Source: Roseburia faecis (GTDB lineage Bacteria > Bacillota > Clostridia > Lachnospirales > Lachnospiraceae). From it: a DNA stretch of 64,000 nucleotides. The notes below the pieces were generated by a model that worked only from the letters and a program-made list of their open reading frames with translations, ran no database searches and was not told the origin of the DNA. The number at the start of each line of letters is the position of its first letter. Position 1 is the first letter of the stretch. Position numbers and translations under genes: made by a program. Below are positions 27,756 through 37,085 of the stretch, piece after piece. The stretch spans positions 62,001-126,000 of the forward strand of contig NZ_CVRR01000033.1 of assembly GCF_001406815.1 (NCBI RefSeq), read 5' to 3'.

Positions 27756-28758
27756 TACACGGTTTTCCCATATTTATGTGGAACGCCGCATCCGCAATCA
27801 TCCGCGTACGGAACAGATCCTTTTGCGGTTTCCACAGGCACAGATTGTGGAGATTGAACATTACAAGGATGTATTTAACCGGCATGGACAGGACTGTGTC
27901 CGGCAGCATCAGGCACAGGCTCTCATTCTGGCAGAAAAAACCGATCATTTTTTTTATGAAGGAGCACCGGTCTGTCAGGATTTTGGCAATACTAATTTTT
28001 ATTACTGTTCCACAATGATGAACTGCATCTATGATTGCAGCTACTGTTATCTGAAAGGCATGTATCCGTCCGGTCACATGGTGCTTTTTGTGAATATCGA
28101 AGATTACCTGGAAGAACTTGACCATATTCTGAAGACACAGAATATGTATGTGTGCATTTCTTATGATGCGGATCTGCTTGCCATGGAGGCTGTGACAGGA
28201 TATGTCAGACTCTGGAGTGCATATGCTGCAAAACATGAAAACTTAAAGCTGGAAATCAGGACAAAATGCGCCGGCCATGCGATGTGGGATCTGCCCTGTC
28301 TGTCCAATGTGATCTATGCGTTTACCCTGTCTCCGCAGAAGATGATAGATGCGTTTGAGAAAGAAACACCTTCGGCGTTTGCACGCATAGTCTGTGCCGC
28401 GGAGGGACTTAAAAAAGGATTTCCGGTGCGCCTGTGCTTTGATCCGATGCTGTATCTGCCGTCCTGGAAGACCGATTATCTGCAATTGCTAAGTCAGATT
28501 GACCGTATTTTTGGTGACCGTATGTTGCATGACGTCTGGGAGAAACTGGTTGATGTAAGTGTGGGAACGTTCCGGATTTCACAGGAATATATGAAAAAAC
28601 TCCGGCGGGTAGAACCTTTTGCACCAGCGGTACAGTATCCTTATGTCAATTGCAACGGGGTATATCAGTATCCACCGGAATTATTAAAGAAAATGGAAAG
28701 TTTTATGATCACGGAATTAACACAGAGAATGGACAAGGAGAACATATATCATGAGTAA
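27727..28758 (+). CDS. splB: Spore photoproduct lyase-like radical SAM protein
   Basis: The start is probably TTG 27727 behind AAAGAGGA; an upstream in-frame ATG (27673) lies deep in the previous gene. The protein is about 343 aa, the normal size for spore photoproduct lyase, which repairs the UV thymine dimer of spore DNA. The radical SAM cysteines are Cys100, Cys104 and Cys107 in CIYDCSYCYLKGMYPSGHMVLFVN, the SplB-type variant. VCISYDADLLAME aligns with the region that holds the H-atom donor Cys in SplB. It overlaps genes on both sides. The gene is SplB-like by sequence, but a different substrate is possible. Confidence 0.8.
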   Translation: MKNLEHVCYNTRFSHIYVERRIRNHPRTEQILLRFPQAQIVEIEHYKDVFNRHGQDCVRQHQAQALILAEKTDHFFYEGAPVCQDFGNTNFYYCSTMMNCIYDCSYCYLKGMYPSGHMVLFVNIEDYLEELDHILKTQNMYVCISYDADLLAMEAVTGYVRLWSAYAAKHENLKLEIRTKCAGHAMWDLPCLSNVIYAFTLSPQKMIDAFEKETPSAFARIVCAAEGLKKGFPVRLCFDPMLYLPSWKTDYLQLLSQIDRIFGDRMLHDVWEKLVDVSVGTFRISQEYMKKLRRVEPFAPAVQYPYVNCNGVYQYPPELLKKMESFMITELTQRMDKENIYHE

Positions 28759-29461
28759 GGCAGCGATTGTAACCGGTGCCAGTTCCGGAATCGGACTGGC
28801 AATCAGCCGGGTACTCTGTGAGAAAGGGTATGAAGTCTACGGATTTGGACGGGATTTTGCAAAAGAACAGACAAGGGAATTTGTAGAGCAGACCGCGGCA
28901 TTTCATCCGGTAGAAGGCGATTTATTAGAAGAACAGAAATTATGCGATGCGGTGAAAGAGATCACAAAAACGGCAGACATTGAGGTACTTGTCAATGCGG
29001 CCGGGGTTGGTCATTATGGTCTGCATGAGGAACTGACTCCCAAAAAGATACAGGCCCTGGTCCGTACAAACCTAGAGATTCCCCTGCTTCTGACGAACCG
29101 GCTGCTTCGGGTGCTGAAGAAAAATCATGGATATATCATCAATATCTCGTCCGTGACGGCCAAGCAGAGCAGTCCGCATGGCTGTGCCTATGCGGCAACC
29201 AAGGCGGGACTGTCCAGCTTCGGAAAGAGTCTGTTTGAGGAAGCACGCAAGTACGGTGTCAAGGTGACAACGATTCATCCGGACATGACAGATACCAATC
29301 TGTACCGGGATGCGGATTTTACCTGTGGGGAGGAGCCGGAAAGTTATCTGCTGCCGGATGAAGTGGCAAAGGCGGTTGCCTATGTGCTTGACCAGCGGGA
29401 GGGCATGGTCGTGCCAGAGATTACGCTGCGACCGCAGCTGCACCGCATTGCAAGAAAGTAG
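28751..29461 (+). CDS. Short-chain dehydrogenase/reductase
   Basis: A 236-aa classical SDR. The cofactor motif TGASSGIG (about residues 8-15), NAAGVG and the catalytic triad ISS...YAATK are all present. A DxxD-type acidic residue does not clearly follow the second strand (YGFGRDFAKEQ has Arg), which suggests NADPH preference (inference). It starts 8 nt before the stop of the radical SAM gene, behind AAGGAGAAC, and ends 7 nt before the SulP transporter. The substrate is unknown. Confidence 0.9.
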   Translation: MSKAAIVTGASSGIGLAISRVLCEKGYEVYGFGRDFAKEQTREFVEQTAAFHPVEGDLLEEQKLCDAVKEITKTADIEVLVNAAGVGHYGLHEELTPKKIQALVRTNLEIPLLLTNRLLRVLKKNHGYIINISSVTAKQSSPHGCAYAATKAGLSSFGKSLFEEARKYGVKVTTIHPDMTDTNLYRDADFTCGEEPESYLLPDEVAKAVAYVLDQREGMVVPEITLRPQLHRIARK

Positions 29462-29468
29462 GGGAAAT

Positions 29469-31589
29469 ATGAGAGTAACAATTGCACAGACACTGCAGCA
29501 TTATGAGAAGAAAAACCTGCCGAAAGATATTTGTGCCGGAATTATCATTATGGCCGTTTCCATCCCGATTTCCATGGGATATGCGCAGATTGCCGGTCTT
29601 CCGGCGGTATACGGTCTGTATGGATCGGTGTTTCCGATCCTGTTGTTTGCACTGTTTTCGACTTCACCACAGTTCATTTTTGGTGTGGATGCAGCTCCGG
29701 CGGCACTGATCGGAGGAGCGCTGATTGATCTGCACATAGAAAGCGGTTCAGAAGCAGCACTTAAAGTTGTGCCGGTCCTGACTCTGTTTGTGGCCATGTG
29801 GCTTCTGGCATTTTATCTGATGAAAGCGGGAAAACTCGTGAATTACATATCTGCACCGGTGATGGGCGGTTTTATTACCGGAATCTGCACGACGATTATT
29901 CTCATGCAGGTACCGAAACTGTTTGGCGGGACTGCGGGCACTGGAGAACTTTTGGAGCTGGCCGGACATATCGGAAATACACTTGGACAGATCCATGTTC
30001 CGTCCCTTATAATGGGTGTGATTGCACTGGTAATTCTGCTGGCGGCAAAGAAACTGATACCAAAATTTCCGATGGCGGTCGTACTGATGGCGGTTGGAGC
30101 CCTTATGACAAAGTTTCTTCCGGTCAGGGAGTGGGGCATACAGACATTAAGTGCTGTGCAGACGGGACTTCCGCGGTGGAAGGCGGTGGATCTGTCTGCA
30201 GTGCCGCTTAAAGATGCCATAACGATCAGTCTGTCGGTGGCAGTAGTGATTATGGCAGAGACTCTTCTGGCAGAAAATAATTTTGCCCAGAAAAACCGCT
30301 ACCGGATCAACGACAATCAGGAATTGCTGGCATTTTCCCTTGGAAATTTTGCAGCAGCTCTGACCGGATGCTGTCCGATCAACGGGTCCGTATCAAGGAC
30401 CGCAATGGGAGAACAGTATCAGGGGAAAACCCAGCTGACAGGAATTGTGGCGGGAATTTCCATGATGATTCTGCTTTTGTGCGGAACAGGATTTATCGGA
30501 TTTCTTCCGGTTCCGGTGCTTACCGCGATTGTGATCTCCGCATTGCTTGGAGCCACGGAATTTGAACTTGCAGTCCGTTTGTGGAAAGTCAGCCGCACGG
30601 AATGTCTGATCTTTTTTGGTGCATTTTTTGGAGTGCTGCTGCTTGGAACCATCAATGGTGTTTTGATCGGCATCATGCTTTCCTTTACCGAGATGATTAT
30701 CCGTACGGCAAAACCGGCGCGGTGTTTTCTTGGCATACAGACCGGACACAGTCATTTCCGGGATCTGAAAGAGAGCAGTTCCATCCATGCCGTGGAGCAT
30801 GTGGTCATTTACCGGTTCAGCAGTAATCTGTGTTTTGCCAATGTTTCGGTATTGCAGAAAGATATTGAGGATGCCATCCGCGAGGATACCCGTGCGGTGA
30901 TTTTAGATGCGGGAGGCATCGGGAGTATTGATATTACGGCGGCAGACTGTCTGGAGCGGCTTTATGGCTCCCTGAAAGAAAAAGGTATCCGGTTTTATAT
31001 GACGGAACATATTGCGGAGGTGAACGAACAGCTGCGCAGACTCGGACTCGGGTATATGGTGGAGGAAGGCTGCGTGCGCAGAACCATCCATATTGCACTT
31101 AAGGATATGGGGATACGTCGTCCGTACCCGCTGGAGGGCGGTGTGGACAATGTTGAAAAAAGCGCCTCACGGAAGCGGGCAGATAACCGGGTGCAGGAAT
31201 TTGTCTGGGCATTTGGTTCGGAGGCAGAACAGGAAATGGAAAAACAGATTGCCCGCCAGATTGCGCATCTGATATCGGATAAGGATGTGGAGGAGCTGAT
31301 TCACGGACGCTGGTCCCATATGGAGGCGCTGGATGAGGATGAATGGCTGGAGCATCTGGAAGAACATTTAAAGGAAATTGTCAATATTTCCGGGAAAGAT
31401 GAGGAGACACTGGCAAAAAGGCTGGAAGAACACCGGCAGGAAGTACATGACCGGATTGCACAGGAACATCCGGAACTGGCAGAACGTTTCCGGGAACGCA
31501 GACATCTGCTGGATGAGCATCTGCGGGAGCGCAGGCCGGAGGTATACGAACTGGTAATCAGACTTCGCGAAAAAAAGGATCAGGCATAA
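29469..31589 (+). CDS. SulP-family anion transporter with STAS domain and a charged C-terminal extension
   Basis: The start chosen is ATG 29469 behind GGGGAAAT; an earlier in-frame ATG (29310) lies inside the dehydrogenase gene. Of the 706 aa, residues 1 to about 425 are the SulP membrane domain, with IMAVSIPISMGYAQIAGLPAVYGLY as the signature and GCCPINGSVSRTA later. About 435-548 is the STAS domain (AVILDAGGIGSIDITAADCLERL). About 549-706 is an extra highly charged helical tail with many Glu/Arg heptad-like runs. SulP proteins carry sulfate, bicarbonate or other anions; no substrate can be assigned. The tail is not a standard part of the family. The 3' end overlaps the convergent MATE gene by 10 nt. 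Confidence 0.88.
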   Translation: MRVTIAQTLQHYEKKNLPKDICAGIIIMAVSIPISMGYAQIAGLPAVYGLYGSVFPILLFALFSTSPQFIFGVDAAPAALIGGALIDLHIESGSEAALKVVPVLTLFVAMWLLAFYLMKAGKLVNYISAPVMGGFITGICTTIILMQVPKLFGGTAGTGELLELAGHIGNTLGQIHVPSLIMGVIALVILLAAKKLIPKFPMAVVLMAVGALMTKFLPVREWGIQTLSAVQTGLPRWKAVDLSAVPLKDAITISLSVAVVIMAETLLAENNFAQKNRYRINDNQELLAFSLGNFAAALTGCCPINGSVSRTAMGEQYQGKTQLTGIVAGISMMILLLCGTGFIGFLPVPVLTAIVISALLGATEFELAVRLWKVSRTECLIFFGAFFGVLLLGTINGVLIGIMLSFTEMIIRTAKPARCFLGIQTGHSHFRDLKESSSIHAVEHVVIYRFSSNLCFANVSVLQKDIEDAIREDTRAVILDAGGIGSIDITAADCLERLYGSLKEKGIRFYMTEHIAEVNEQLRRLGLGYMVEEGCVRRTIHIALKDMGIRRPYPLEGGVDNVEKSASRKRADNRVQEFVWAFGSEAEQEMEKQIARQIAHLISDKDVEELIHGRWSHMEALDEDEWLEHLEEHLKEIVNISGKDEETLAKRLEEHRQEVHDRIAQEHPELAERFRERRHLLDEHLRERRPEVYELVIRLREKKDQA

Positions 31590-32911
31590 TGATATTTTTT
31601 GCGGCTTCTGACAAAGAAGGTTACCGTGAGCCCTAACGTGAGAAGTTCTGCTACTGCCACGGCACTCCAGATTCCGTTGATGCCGAGAAGCAGTGGCAGA
31701 AGGAGTACAGCAGCCAGCTGGAACACCAGTGTCCGCAGAAAAGAGATTGCAGCAGATATCAGTCCGTTGTTTAATGCCGTAAAAAACGAAGAACCGTAAA
31801 TATTAAATCCATTGATCAGATAGGCAATGCAGTAAATACGGAAACCGTTTTGGGTCATGGAAAACAGATCCGCATCATATCCGACAAAGATGGCGGCCAG
31901 AGGTCTGGCGATCAGCTGCGCCAGAATAAACAGCATGAGTCCCCAGATTCCGATGAGCCGCAGACTTTTTTGGAACAGATTTTTTAATTCGTCATGGTTG
32001 CTCGCTCCGTAGTGATAGCTGACAAGCGGCGCACTTCCGATGGAATATCCCAGAAAAATTGCAATAAAAATAAAGTTTACATACATGATCGTTCCAAACG
32101 CAGCCACACCGTTTTCTCCGGCAAGATTCATAAGCTGAATATTGTACAGAGAGTTTACAATGGAACTGGAAAGGTTGGTCATCAGTTCGGACGAACCGTT
32201 TCCGCAGGCGCGCAGAAAAATTTTCCCGTTAAAGTGTGTGCGCCCAAGTTTAAGAAGGCTGGAATTTTTGCGTGCAAAATAAAGGATCGGAAACAGACCG
32301 CCGATACATTCGCTGGTGACCGTTGCAAATGCCGCACCGGCCAGACCGATCTGGAAAACGCCTACCAGTAAAAAGTCCAGAACCATATTGGTGACACCCG
32401 CGATGACGATGACACCAAGACCAAGTTTTGGTTTTTCTGCGGTGACAAAGAAACTCTGGAATACGTTCTGGAGCATAAAGGCCGGCATGGAGAGCAGCGT
32501 AATGCGGGCATAAAGCACACAGTTTGTCAACAGCGCACCGTCGGCACCAAGCCCGCGTGCAATCAGCGGGGAAAAGAGGATGCCGAGCGCGGAGAGGACA
32601 ATGCCTCCGATCAGCGTGAGGTATACCAGCATGGAAAAATATTCGTTTGCCTGTTTCTTTTTGCCTTCGCCTAATGTCTTTGCAACGATCGCACTGCCTC
32701 CGGTACCGATCATGAAGCCTAGAGCGGAGATTGCCATGAGAAACGGCATGATCAGATTGACAGCGGCAAAAGCAGTCTTTCCGACATAATTGGAAACAAA
32801 GAGCCCGTCCACTACACCGTAGATGGAAGTAAAGATCATCATGACGATGGAAGGAAGGACGAACCGCAATAATTTTTTGTAAGTGAAATGTTCAGATAAT
32901 TGTATCTGCAT
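31580..32911 (-). CDS. MATE-family efflux transporter
   Basis: A 443-aa membrane protein with about 12 helices, the two-fold repeat of MATE proteins and typical stretches such as GTGGSAIVAKTLGEGKKKQANEYF. MATE pumps expel cationic drugs or metabolites using Na+ or H+. The start chosen is ATG 32911 behind AGGGGGAT. The upstream in-frame ATG at 32947 lies only 3 nt from the -10 box (32950-32955), about where transcription should begin, which argues against it. Substrate unknown. Confidence 0.9.
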   Translation of the reverse strand: MQIQLSEHFTYKKLLRFVLPSIVMMIFTSIYGVVDGLFVSNYVGKTAFAAVNLIMPFLMAISALGFMIGTGGSAIVAKTLGEGKKKQANEYFSMLVYLTLIGGIVLSALGILFSPLIARGLGADGALLTNCVLYARITLLSMPAFMLQNVFQSFFVTAEKPKLGLGVIVIAGVTNMVLDFLLVGVFQIGLAGAAFATVTSECIGGLFPILYFARKNSSLLKLGRTHFNGKIFLRACGNGSSELMTNLSSSIVNSLYNIQLMNLAGENGVAAFGTIMYVNFIFIAIFLGYSIGSAPLVSYHYGASNHDELKNLFQKSLRLIGIWGLMLFILAQLIARPLAAIFVGYDADLFSMTQNGFRIYCIAYLINGFNIYGSSFFTALNNGLISAAISFLRTLVFQLAAVLLLPLLLGINGIWSAVAVAELLTLGLTVTFFVRSRKKYHYA

Positions 32912-32949
32912 ATAAAATCCCCCTGTTGTGTGTAGATAGATAAACATAT

Positions 32950-32978
32950 AGTATAGCCGTATCCCGGATTTTCGTCAA
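32950..32978 (-). promoter_or_regulatory. Promoter of the leftward MATE gene
   Basis: Minus-strand -35 TTGACG (32973-32978) and -10 TATACT (32950-32955), spacer 17 nt. The position supports the downstream ATG at 32911 as the true start. Confidence 0.7.
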
Positions 32979-32990
32979 GAAAATTTGATA

Positions 32991-33010
32991 TTTAAGAGGC
33001 TTTAAGAGGC
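32991..33010. repeat. Tandem 10-bp repeat
   Basis: TTTAAGAGGC is present twice in a row, with a third partial copy (TTTATGCG) following. It lies between the divergent MATE and nudC genes, upstream of both. Confidence 0.6.
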
Positions 33011-33098
33011 TTTATGCGATAATTGATGCGGTTGATCTGACCTTACCGGAGTCAGATGCGGACAAAACAATGATAAACAGGAAAAGAGAGAAGCAATC

Positions 33099-33956
33099 AT
33101 GATACAGGACATTTATCCAATGAAATTAGACAATGCATTTCAAATGAAAGAACCGGATGCAGACAGCAGGATACTGGCATTTCGTGATCGGACGGTTTAT
33201 CTGAAAAACGAGGGGGAGATCACATTTCTTAAGTATCACGTGTGGGTGGAATACTGTAAGACACATCACAAAAAAGTGCCCGGACTGGTATATCTGTTTT
33301 CCGTGGATGACATATCTTTTTATCTGACAGAGCTTTATGAAGATGTGGAAATTCCGGGATTTATGTATCATAAACTGTTTGCGGTCCGGTCCATGAAACC
33401 GAAGGAGCGTGTATTTGCCGCAACAACGGCATGGCATCTGTATGTGTGGTACCGGGATAATCAATTCTGCGGCAGATGCGCACATCCGCTTGTACACAGC
33501 CGCACGGAGCGCATGTTGCAGTGTCCGGTCTGTAACAATATGGTTTTTCCGAAGATTGCGCCGGCAGTCATCATCGGACTGACAAATAACGATCAGATCA
33601 TGATGACAAAGTATGCAGGCAGGGAATACAAACGGTATGCGCTCATTGCCGGGTTTACGGAAATCGGGGAAACCGCGGAAGAAACTGTCCACCGGGAGGT
33701 GATGGAAGAAGTCGGGCTGAAAGTGAAAAATATCCGTTATTATAAAAGCCAGCCATGGGGCTTTGACAGTAACCTTCTGATGGGATTTTTCTGCGATCTG
33801 GCAGAAGAAGGTGAGATCCGGCTCGAAGAAGAGGAACTGTCACTTGCCGAATGGGTAGATTACCGGGATGTGCCGGATGATCCGGAAGGATTAAGTCTTA
33901 CTAGGGAGATGATGACCTATTTCCGGAAGCAGCGCGAACAGGGGGTAAATCCCTGA
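33099..33956 (+). CDS. nudC: NAD(+) diphosphatase / NAD-decapping Nudix hydrolase
   Basis: A 285-aa Nudix enzyme that splits NAD(H) to NMN(H) and AMP and in NudC also removes NAD caps from RNA. The zinc finger is CGRCAHP...LQCPVCNN, the Nudix box is GFTEIGETAEETVHREVMEEVG, and the NADH-specific motif SQPW (as SQPWGFDSNLLMGF) lies downstream of the Nudix box as expected. The N-terminal domain is variable. Start with AAGAGAG upstream; a lone transcription unit between the two MATE genes. Confidence 0.93.
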   Translation: MIQDIYPMKLDNAFQMKEPDADSRILAFRDRTVYLKNEGEITFLKYHVWVEYCKTHHKKVPGLVYLFSVDDISFYLTELYEDVEIPGFMYHKLFAVRSMKPKERVFAATTAWHLYVWYRDNQFCGRCAHPLVHSRTERMLQCPVCNNMVFPKIAPAVIIGLTNNDQIMMTKYAGREYKRYALIAGFTEIGETAEETVHREVMEEVGLKVKNIRYYKSQPWGFDSNLLMGFFCDLAEEGEIRLEEEELSLAEWVDYRDVPDDPEGLSLTREMMTYFRKQREQGVNP

Positions 33957-34095
33957 CCGGATTTTCTGGGCTTTTTCCAGAAACGATTCCTGTTGTTTTC
34001 ATAGTATCTATCCTTTACAAATTGTGATATTATTATTTTCGACAAAAATATGTTTATTTTATGAAAAAAGAGAAATTTTTTTACGAGGTAATAAA

Positions 34096-35439
34096 ATGAA
34101 AGATCTTACAAAAGGAAAACCTTCCCGATTAATACTCGCTTTTGCGCTTCCGATTTTTCTGGCCAATCTGCTGCAGCTTACATACAGCCTGGTGGATACC
34201 CGGATTGTCGGATCGTTTCTGGGGGAAGATGCACTTGCAGCTGTCGGTGCTACAAGTTCACTGAGCAATCTGATCATCGGCTTTCTGATGGGGCTTTCCA
34301 ACGGGTTTGCCATCATCACTGCACAGCGGTTCGGAGCAAAGGATCTGCGCGGGGTGAAAAAATCGTTTGCCATGTCACTGACACTCGGAATTGCCGTTGC
34401 TGCGGGACTGACGGTTCTCGGTCTGCTTTTTCTGCAGCCGATTTTACGCTTTTTAAATGTACCGGAAAATTTAAGGACAGTGGCGGGTTCTTATATTGTA
34501 ATCATTATTGCGGGATTGATTGCAACATTTCTTTATGATGCCTGCGCTGCTGCATTGCGTGCACTCGGAGATACCATTACGCCTTTGGTGATTCTTGCAA
34601 TCTCTGTCATATTGAACATTGCGGGGGATCTCTTTTTTGTGGTCGTTTTAAAAACGGGGGTAAGGGGAGCCGCGGTTGCCACGGTTTCGGCACAGGCGTT
34701 GGCGTTTGTGATCTGCTGGATCTATATGATAAAACGGTATGAACTGCTCCGGTTGTCCGGGGACGATTTCAAAGAGCCACAGCCACAGATGATCCAAAGC
34801 ATGCTAAGCGCGGGTCTGTCCATGGGGTTTATGAGTTCCCTGATCAATATCGGTTCCCTGACGCTGCAGACGGCAATCAATAAACTGGGACAGAACATTA
34901 TCGTTGCACATACCGCAGCCCGCAAAATATCGGAAATGTTTATGATTATGTTTACGGTATTCGGACAGACGATGGCAACATACTGCGGACAGAATCTTGG
35001 AGCAGGACGGATTGACCGGATAAAAAAGGGAATCGGGCTTGCAATTTTATATACCTGTATCTGGTGCAGCTTTACCATTGTTGCAAGTTATACAATCGGA
35101 GACTGGCTGGTTTACATGGTAACTGGAAGCAAAAATGCCGAAGTACTGAAGAATGCAACCAATTATCTGAAGTTTGATACGCTGTTTTATTTTGTCACGG
35201 CAGTGATATGTGTTGTCCGTAATGCCATGCAGGGGCTGGGAGACCATATTACACCGCTGGTATCAAGTTCACTGGAAATGATCGGCAAAATCGTGATTGC
35301 AGCAACACTCGTTCCGTGGTTTGGCTACACAGGTGTAATCGTGGCGGAACCACTCGTATGGTTTATTATGGTCATTCCTCTGCTGATACAGATTTTCCGC
35401 ATGCCGGTTTTAAAAAATAATATTTTAACCAAATCTTAG
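34096..35439 (+). CDS. MATE-family efflux transporter
   Basis: A 447-aa MATE protein of a subfamily different from the one at 31580 (MKDLTKGKPSRLILAFALPIFLANLLQLTYSLVDTRIVG). About 12 membrane helices. The start at 34096 has CGAGGTAA upstream and is the best candidate; an ATG at 34024 would add a poorly conserved 24-residue lead. The region between nudC and this gene (33957-34095) is AT-rich and holds no other gene. Substrate unknown. Confidence 0.9.
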   Translation: MKDLTKGKPSRLILAFALPIFLANLLQLTYSLVDTRIVGSFLGEDALAAVGATSSLSNLIIGFLMGLSNGFAIITAQRFGAKDLRGVKKSFAMSLTLGIAVAAGLTVLGLLFLQPILRFLNVPENLRTVAGSYIVIIIAGLIATFLYDACAAALRALGDTITPLVILAISVILNIAGDLFFVVVLKTGVRGAAVATVSAQALAFVICWIYMIKRYELLRLSGDDFKEPQPQMIQSMLSAGLSMGFMSSLINIGSLTLQTAINKLGQNIIVAHTAARKISEMFMIMFTVFGQTMATYCGQNLGAGRIDRIKKGIGLAILYTCIWCSFTIVASYTIGDWLVYMVTGSKNAEVLKNATNYLKFDTLFYFVTAVICVVRNAMQGLGDHITPLVSSSLEMIGKIVIAATLVPWFGYTGVIVAEPLVWFIMVIPLLIQIFRMPVLKNNILTKS

Positions 35440-35530
35440 GAAGAATTTGCTGGTTTTTCCTTCTAGTGCATGATAATATGGCATACATATATAAATTGTA
35501 TGAAAATATGCAGGAAGAAGGAGGGATTGT

Positions 35531-37060
35531 TTGGAAAAGAGAAAAGAAAAAACAAAAGAATCCATACAGGCAGTATTGCCGATTCTGTTCATTGTATTGT
35601 TACTGAGTTTTACAGTGGCACCGGTGTCCGCCAGTATTCTGCTGGAATTTATGATCGGTGCGGTGTTTGTAATTATAGGCATGCTGTTTTTTTCCATGGG
35701 TGCCGAAATGTCAATGTCTCCTATGGGGGAACGTGTAGGAGGCAGCATGCTTAAAACCAAAAAACTATGGGTGATCCTCCTTCTGGGCTTTTTTCTCGGG
35801 GTCATCATTACCATTTCAGAACCGGATCTGCAGGTGCTTGCCGCTCAGGTGCCGTCGGTGCCGAATATGGTGCTGATTCTTTCGGTGGCAGCCGGGGTTG
35901 GCGCATTTCTTGTTGTAGCACTGCTTCGTATTTTATTTGGAATAGCGTTAGCCCCGTTATTAGTTGTGTTCTATGGTGTGATATTTGTGATCGCAAGGTT
36001 TGTTCCGGATAATTTTCTGGCGGTGGCGTTTGATTCCGGAGGTGTGACGACCGGACCGATGACGGTTCCGTTTATTATGGCACTTGGTGTTGGTATTTCT
36101 GCAATCCGAAATGATAAGCATGCGGAAAACGACAGTTTCGGACTGGTTGCACTGTGTTCGATCGGTCCTGTTCTTGCGGTATTGCTCCTGGGACTGGTAT
36201 ATCCTGCCCAGGGAAGTTATGTGGCAGCGGACGTGCCGGAAGCTTTCAATTCTGTGGAACTTGGCCGGCTGTTTTTATCCGAAATTCCCTATTATCTCAA
36301 AGAAATTGCAGGTTCCCTGCTTCCAATCGTTTTCTTTTTTGGAATTTTCCAGCTTGTTTCCATTCAACTACATAAAAAGACATTGATTAAAATCTGTGTG
36401 GGACTGCTTTACACGTATGTCGGACTGGTACTTTTCCTGACCGGTGCCAATGTCGGATTTATTCCCGCAGGAAACTATCTTGGAACCGTTATGGCATCAC
36501 TGCCGTGTCCGTGGATTTTAGTCCCGGTCGGAATGGTGATCGGATATTTCATTGTCAAGGCAGAGCCGGCCGTCTATGTCCTGATGAAACAGGTAGAAGA
36601 ACTGACCGATGGGGAGATTTCCGGAAAAGCGATGCAGATCAGCCTTTCGGTTGGTGTGGCTGCTTCAGTCGGGCTTTCCATGCTGCGGGTGCTTACCGGA
36701 ATTCCGATTATGTATTTTTTAATTCCGGGCTATGCCATTGCACTGTTTCTGACGTTATTTGTTCCGAAAATCTTTACCGCGATTGCGTTTGACTCCGGAG
36801 GCGTGGCATCCGGTCCAATGACGGCAACTTTTCTGCTGCCACTGGCACAGGGTGCTTGTACGGCAGTAGGCGGCGATGTGGTAAAGGATGCCTTCGGCGT
36901 GGTAGCGATGGTTGCCATGACTCCGCTGATTACGCTGCAGGTCCTCGGGCTGATCTATAAGATTAAGAGTAATAAAAAGGAAGAAATGGAAGAACAGCCA
37001 TTACTGCAGGCAGAGGATGTGTTTGCCGGGTATGCGGATGATGCAATTATAGAATTATAG
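35531..37060 (+). CDS. DUF1538 membrane protein with internal duplication
   Basis: The start is TTG 35531 behind GAAGGAGGG. The 509-aa integral membrane protein consists of two homologous halves, each with the motif AFDSGGV-x-x-GPMT: residues about 166-178 (then VPFIMALGVG) and about 419-431 (then ATFLLPLAQG), 253 residues apart. This is the DUF1538 family, reported as a putative cation/antiporter-type membrane system, often encoded next to a PII-type regulator; the transported ion is not established from this sequence. The PII gene follows after 25 nt. Confidence 0.83.
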   Translation: MEKRKEKTKESIQAVLPILFIVLLLSFTVAPVSASILLEFMIGAVFVIIGMLFFSMGAEMSMSPMGERVGGSMLKTKKLWVILLLGFFLGVIITISEPDLQVLAAQVPSVPNMVLILSVAAGVGAFLVVALLRILFGIALAPLLVVFYGVIFVIARFVPDNFLAVAFDSGGVTTGPMTVPFIMALGVGISAIRNDKHAENDSFGLVALCSIGPVLAVLLLGLVYPAQGSYVAADVPEAFNSVELGRLFLSEIPYYLKEIAGSLLPIVFFFGIFQLVSIQLHKKTLIKICVGLLYTYVGLVLFLTGANVGFIPAGNYLGTVMASLPCPWILVPVGMVIGYFIVKAEPAVYVLMKQVEELTDGEISGKAMQISLSVGVAASVGLSMLRVLTGIPIMYFLIPGYAIALFLTLFVPKIFTAIAFDSGGVASGPMTATFLLPLAQGACTAVGGDVVKDAFGVVAMVAMTPLITLQVLGLIYKIKSNKKEEMEEQPLLQAEDVFAGYADDAIIEL

Positions 37061-37085
37061 AAAAACAGGAAAGAGGAGCGGACAA

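Noticed and set aside
29310-29468. Upstream start for the SulP gene
   Set aside because: The added 53 residues are the out-of-frame translation of the dehydrogenase gene and show no family similarity; ATG 29469 has its own ribosome-binding site.
32991-33010. Attachment site or IS end
   Set aside because: The tandem 10-bp repeat has no transposase or integrase nearby and no inverted ends. It is better seen as simple slippage or a binding site.
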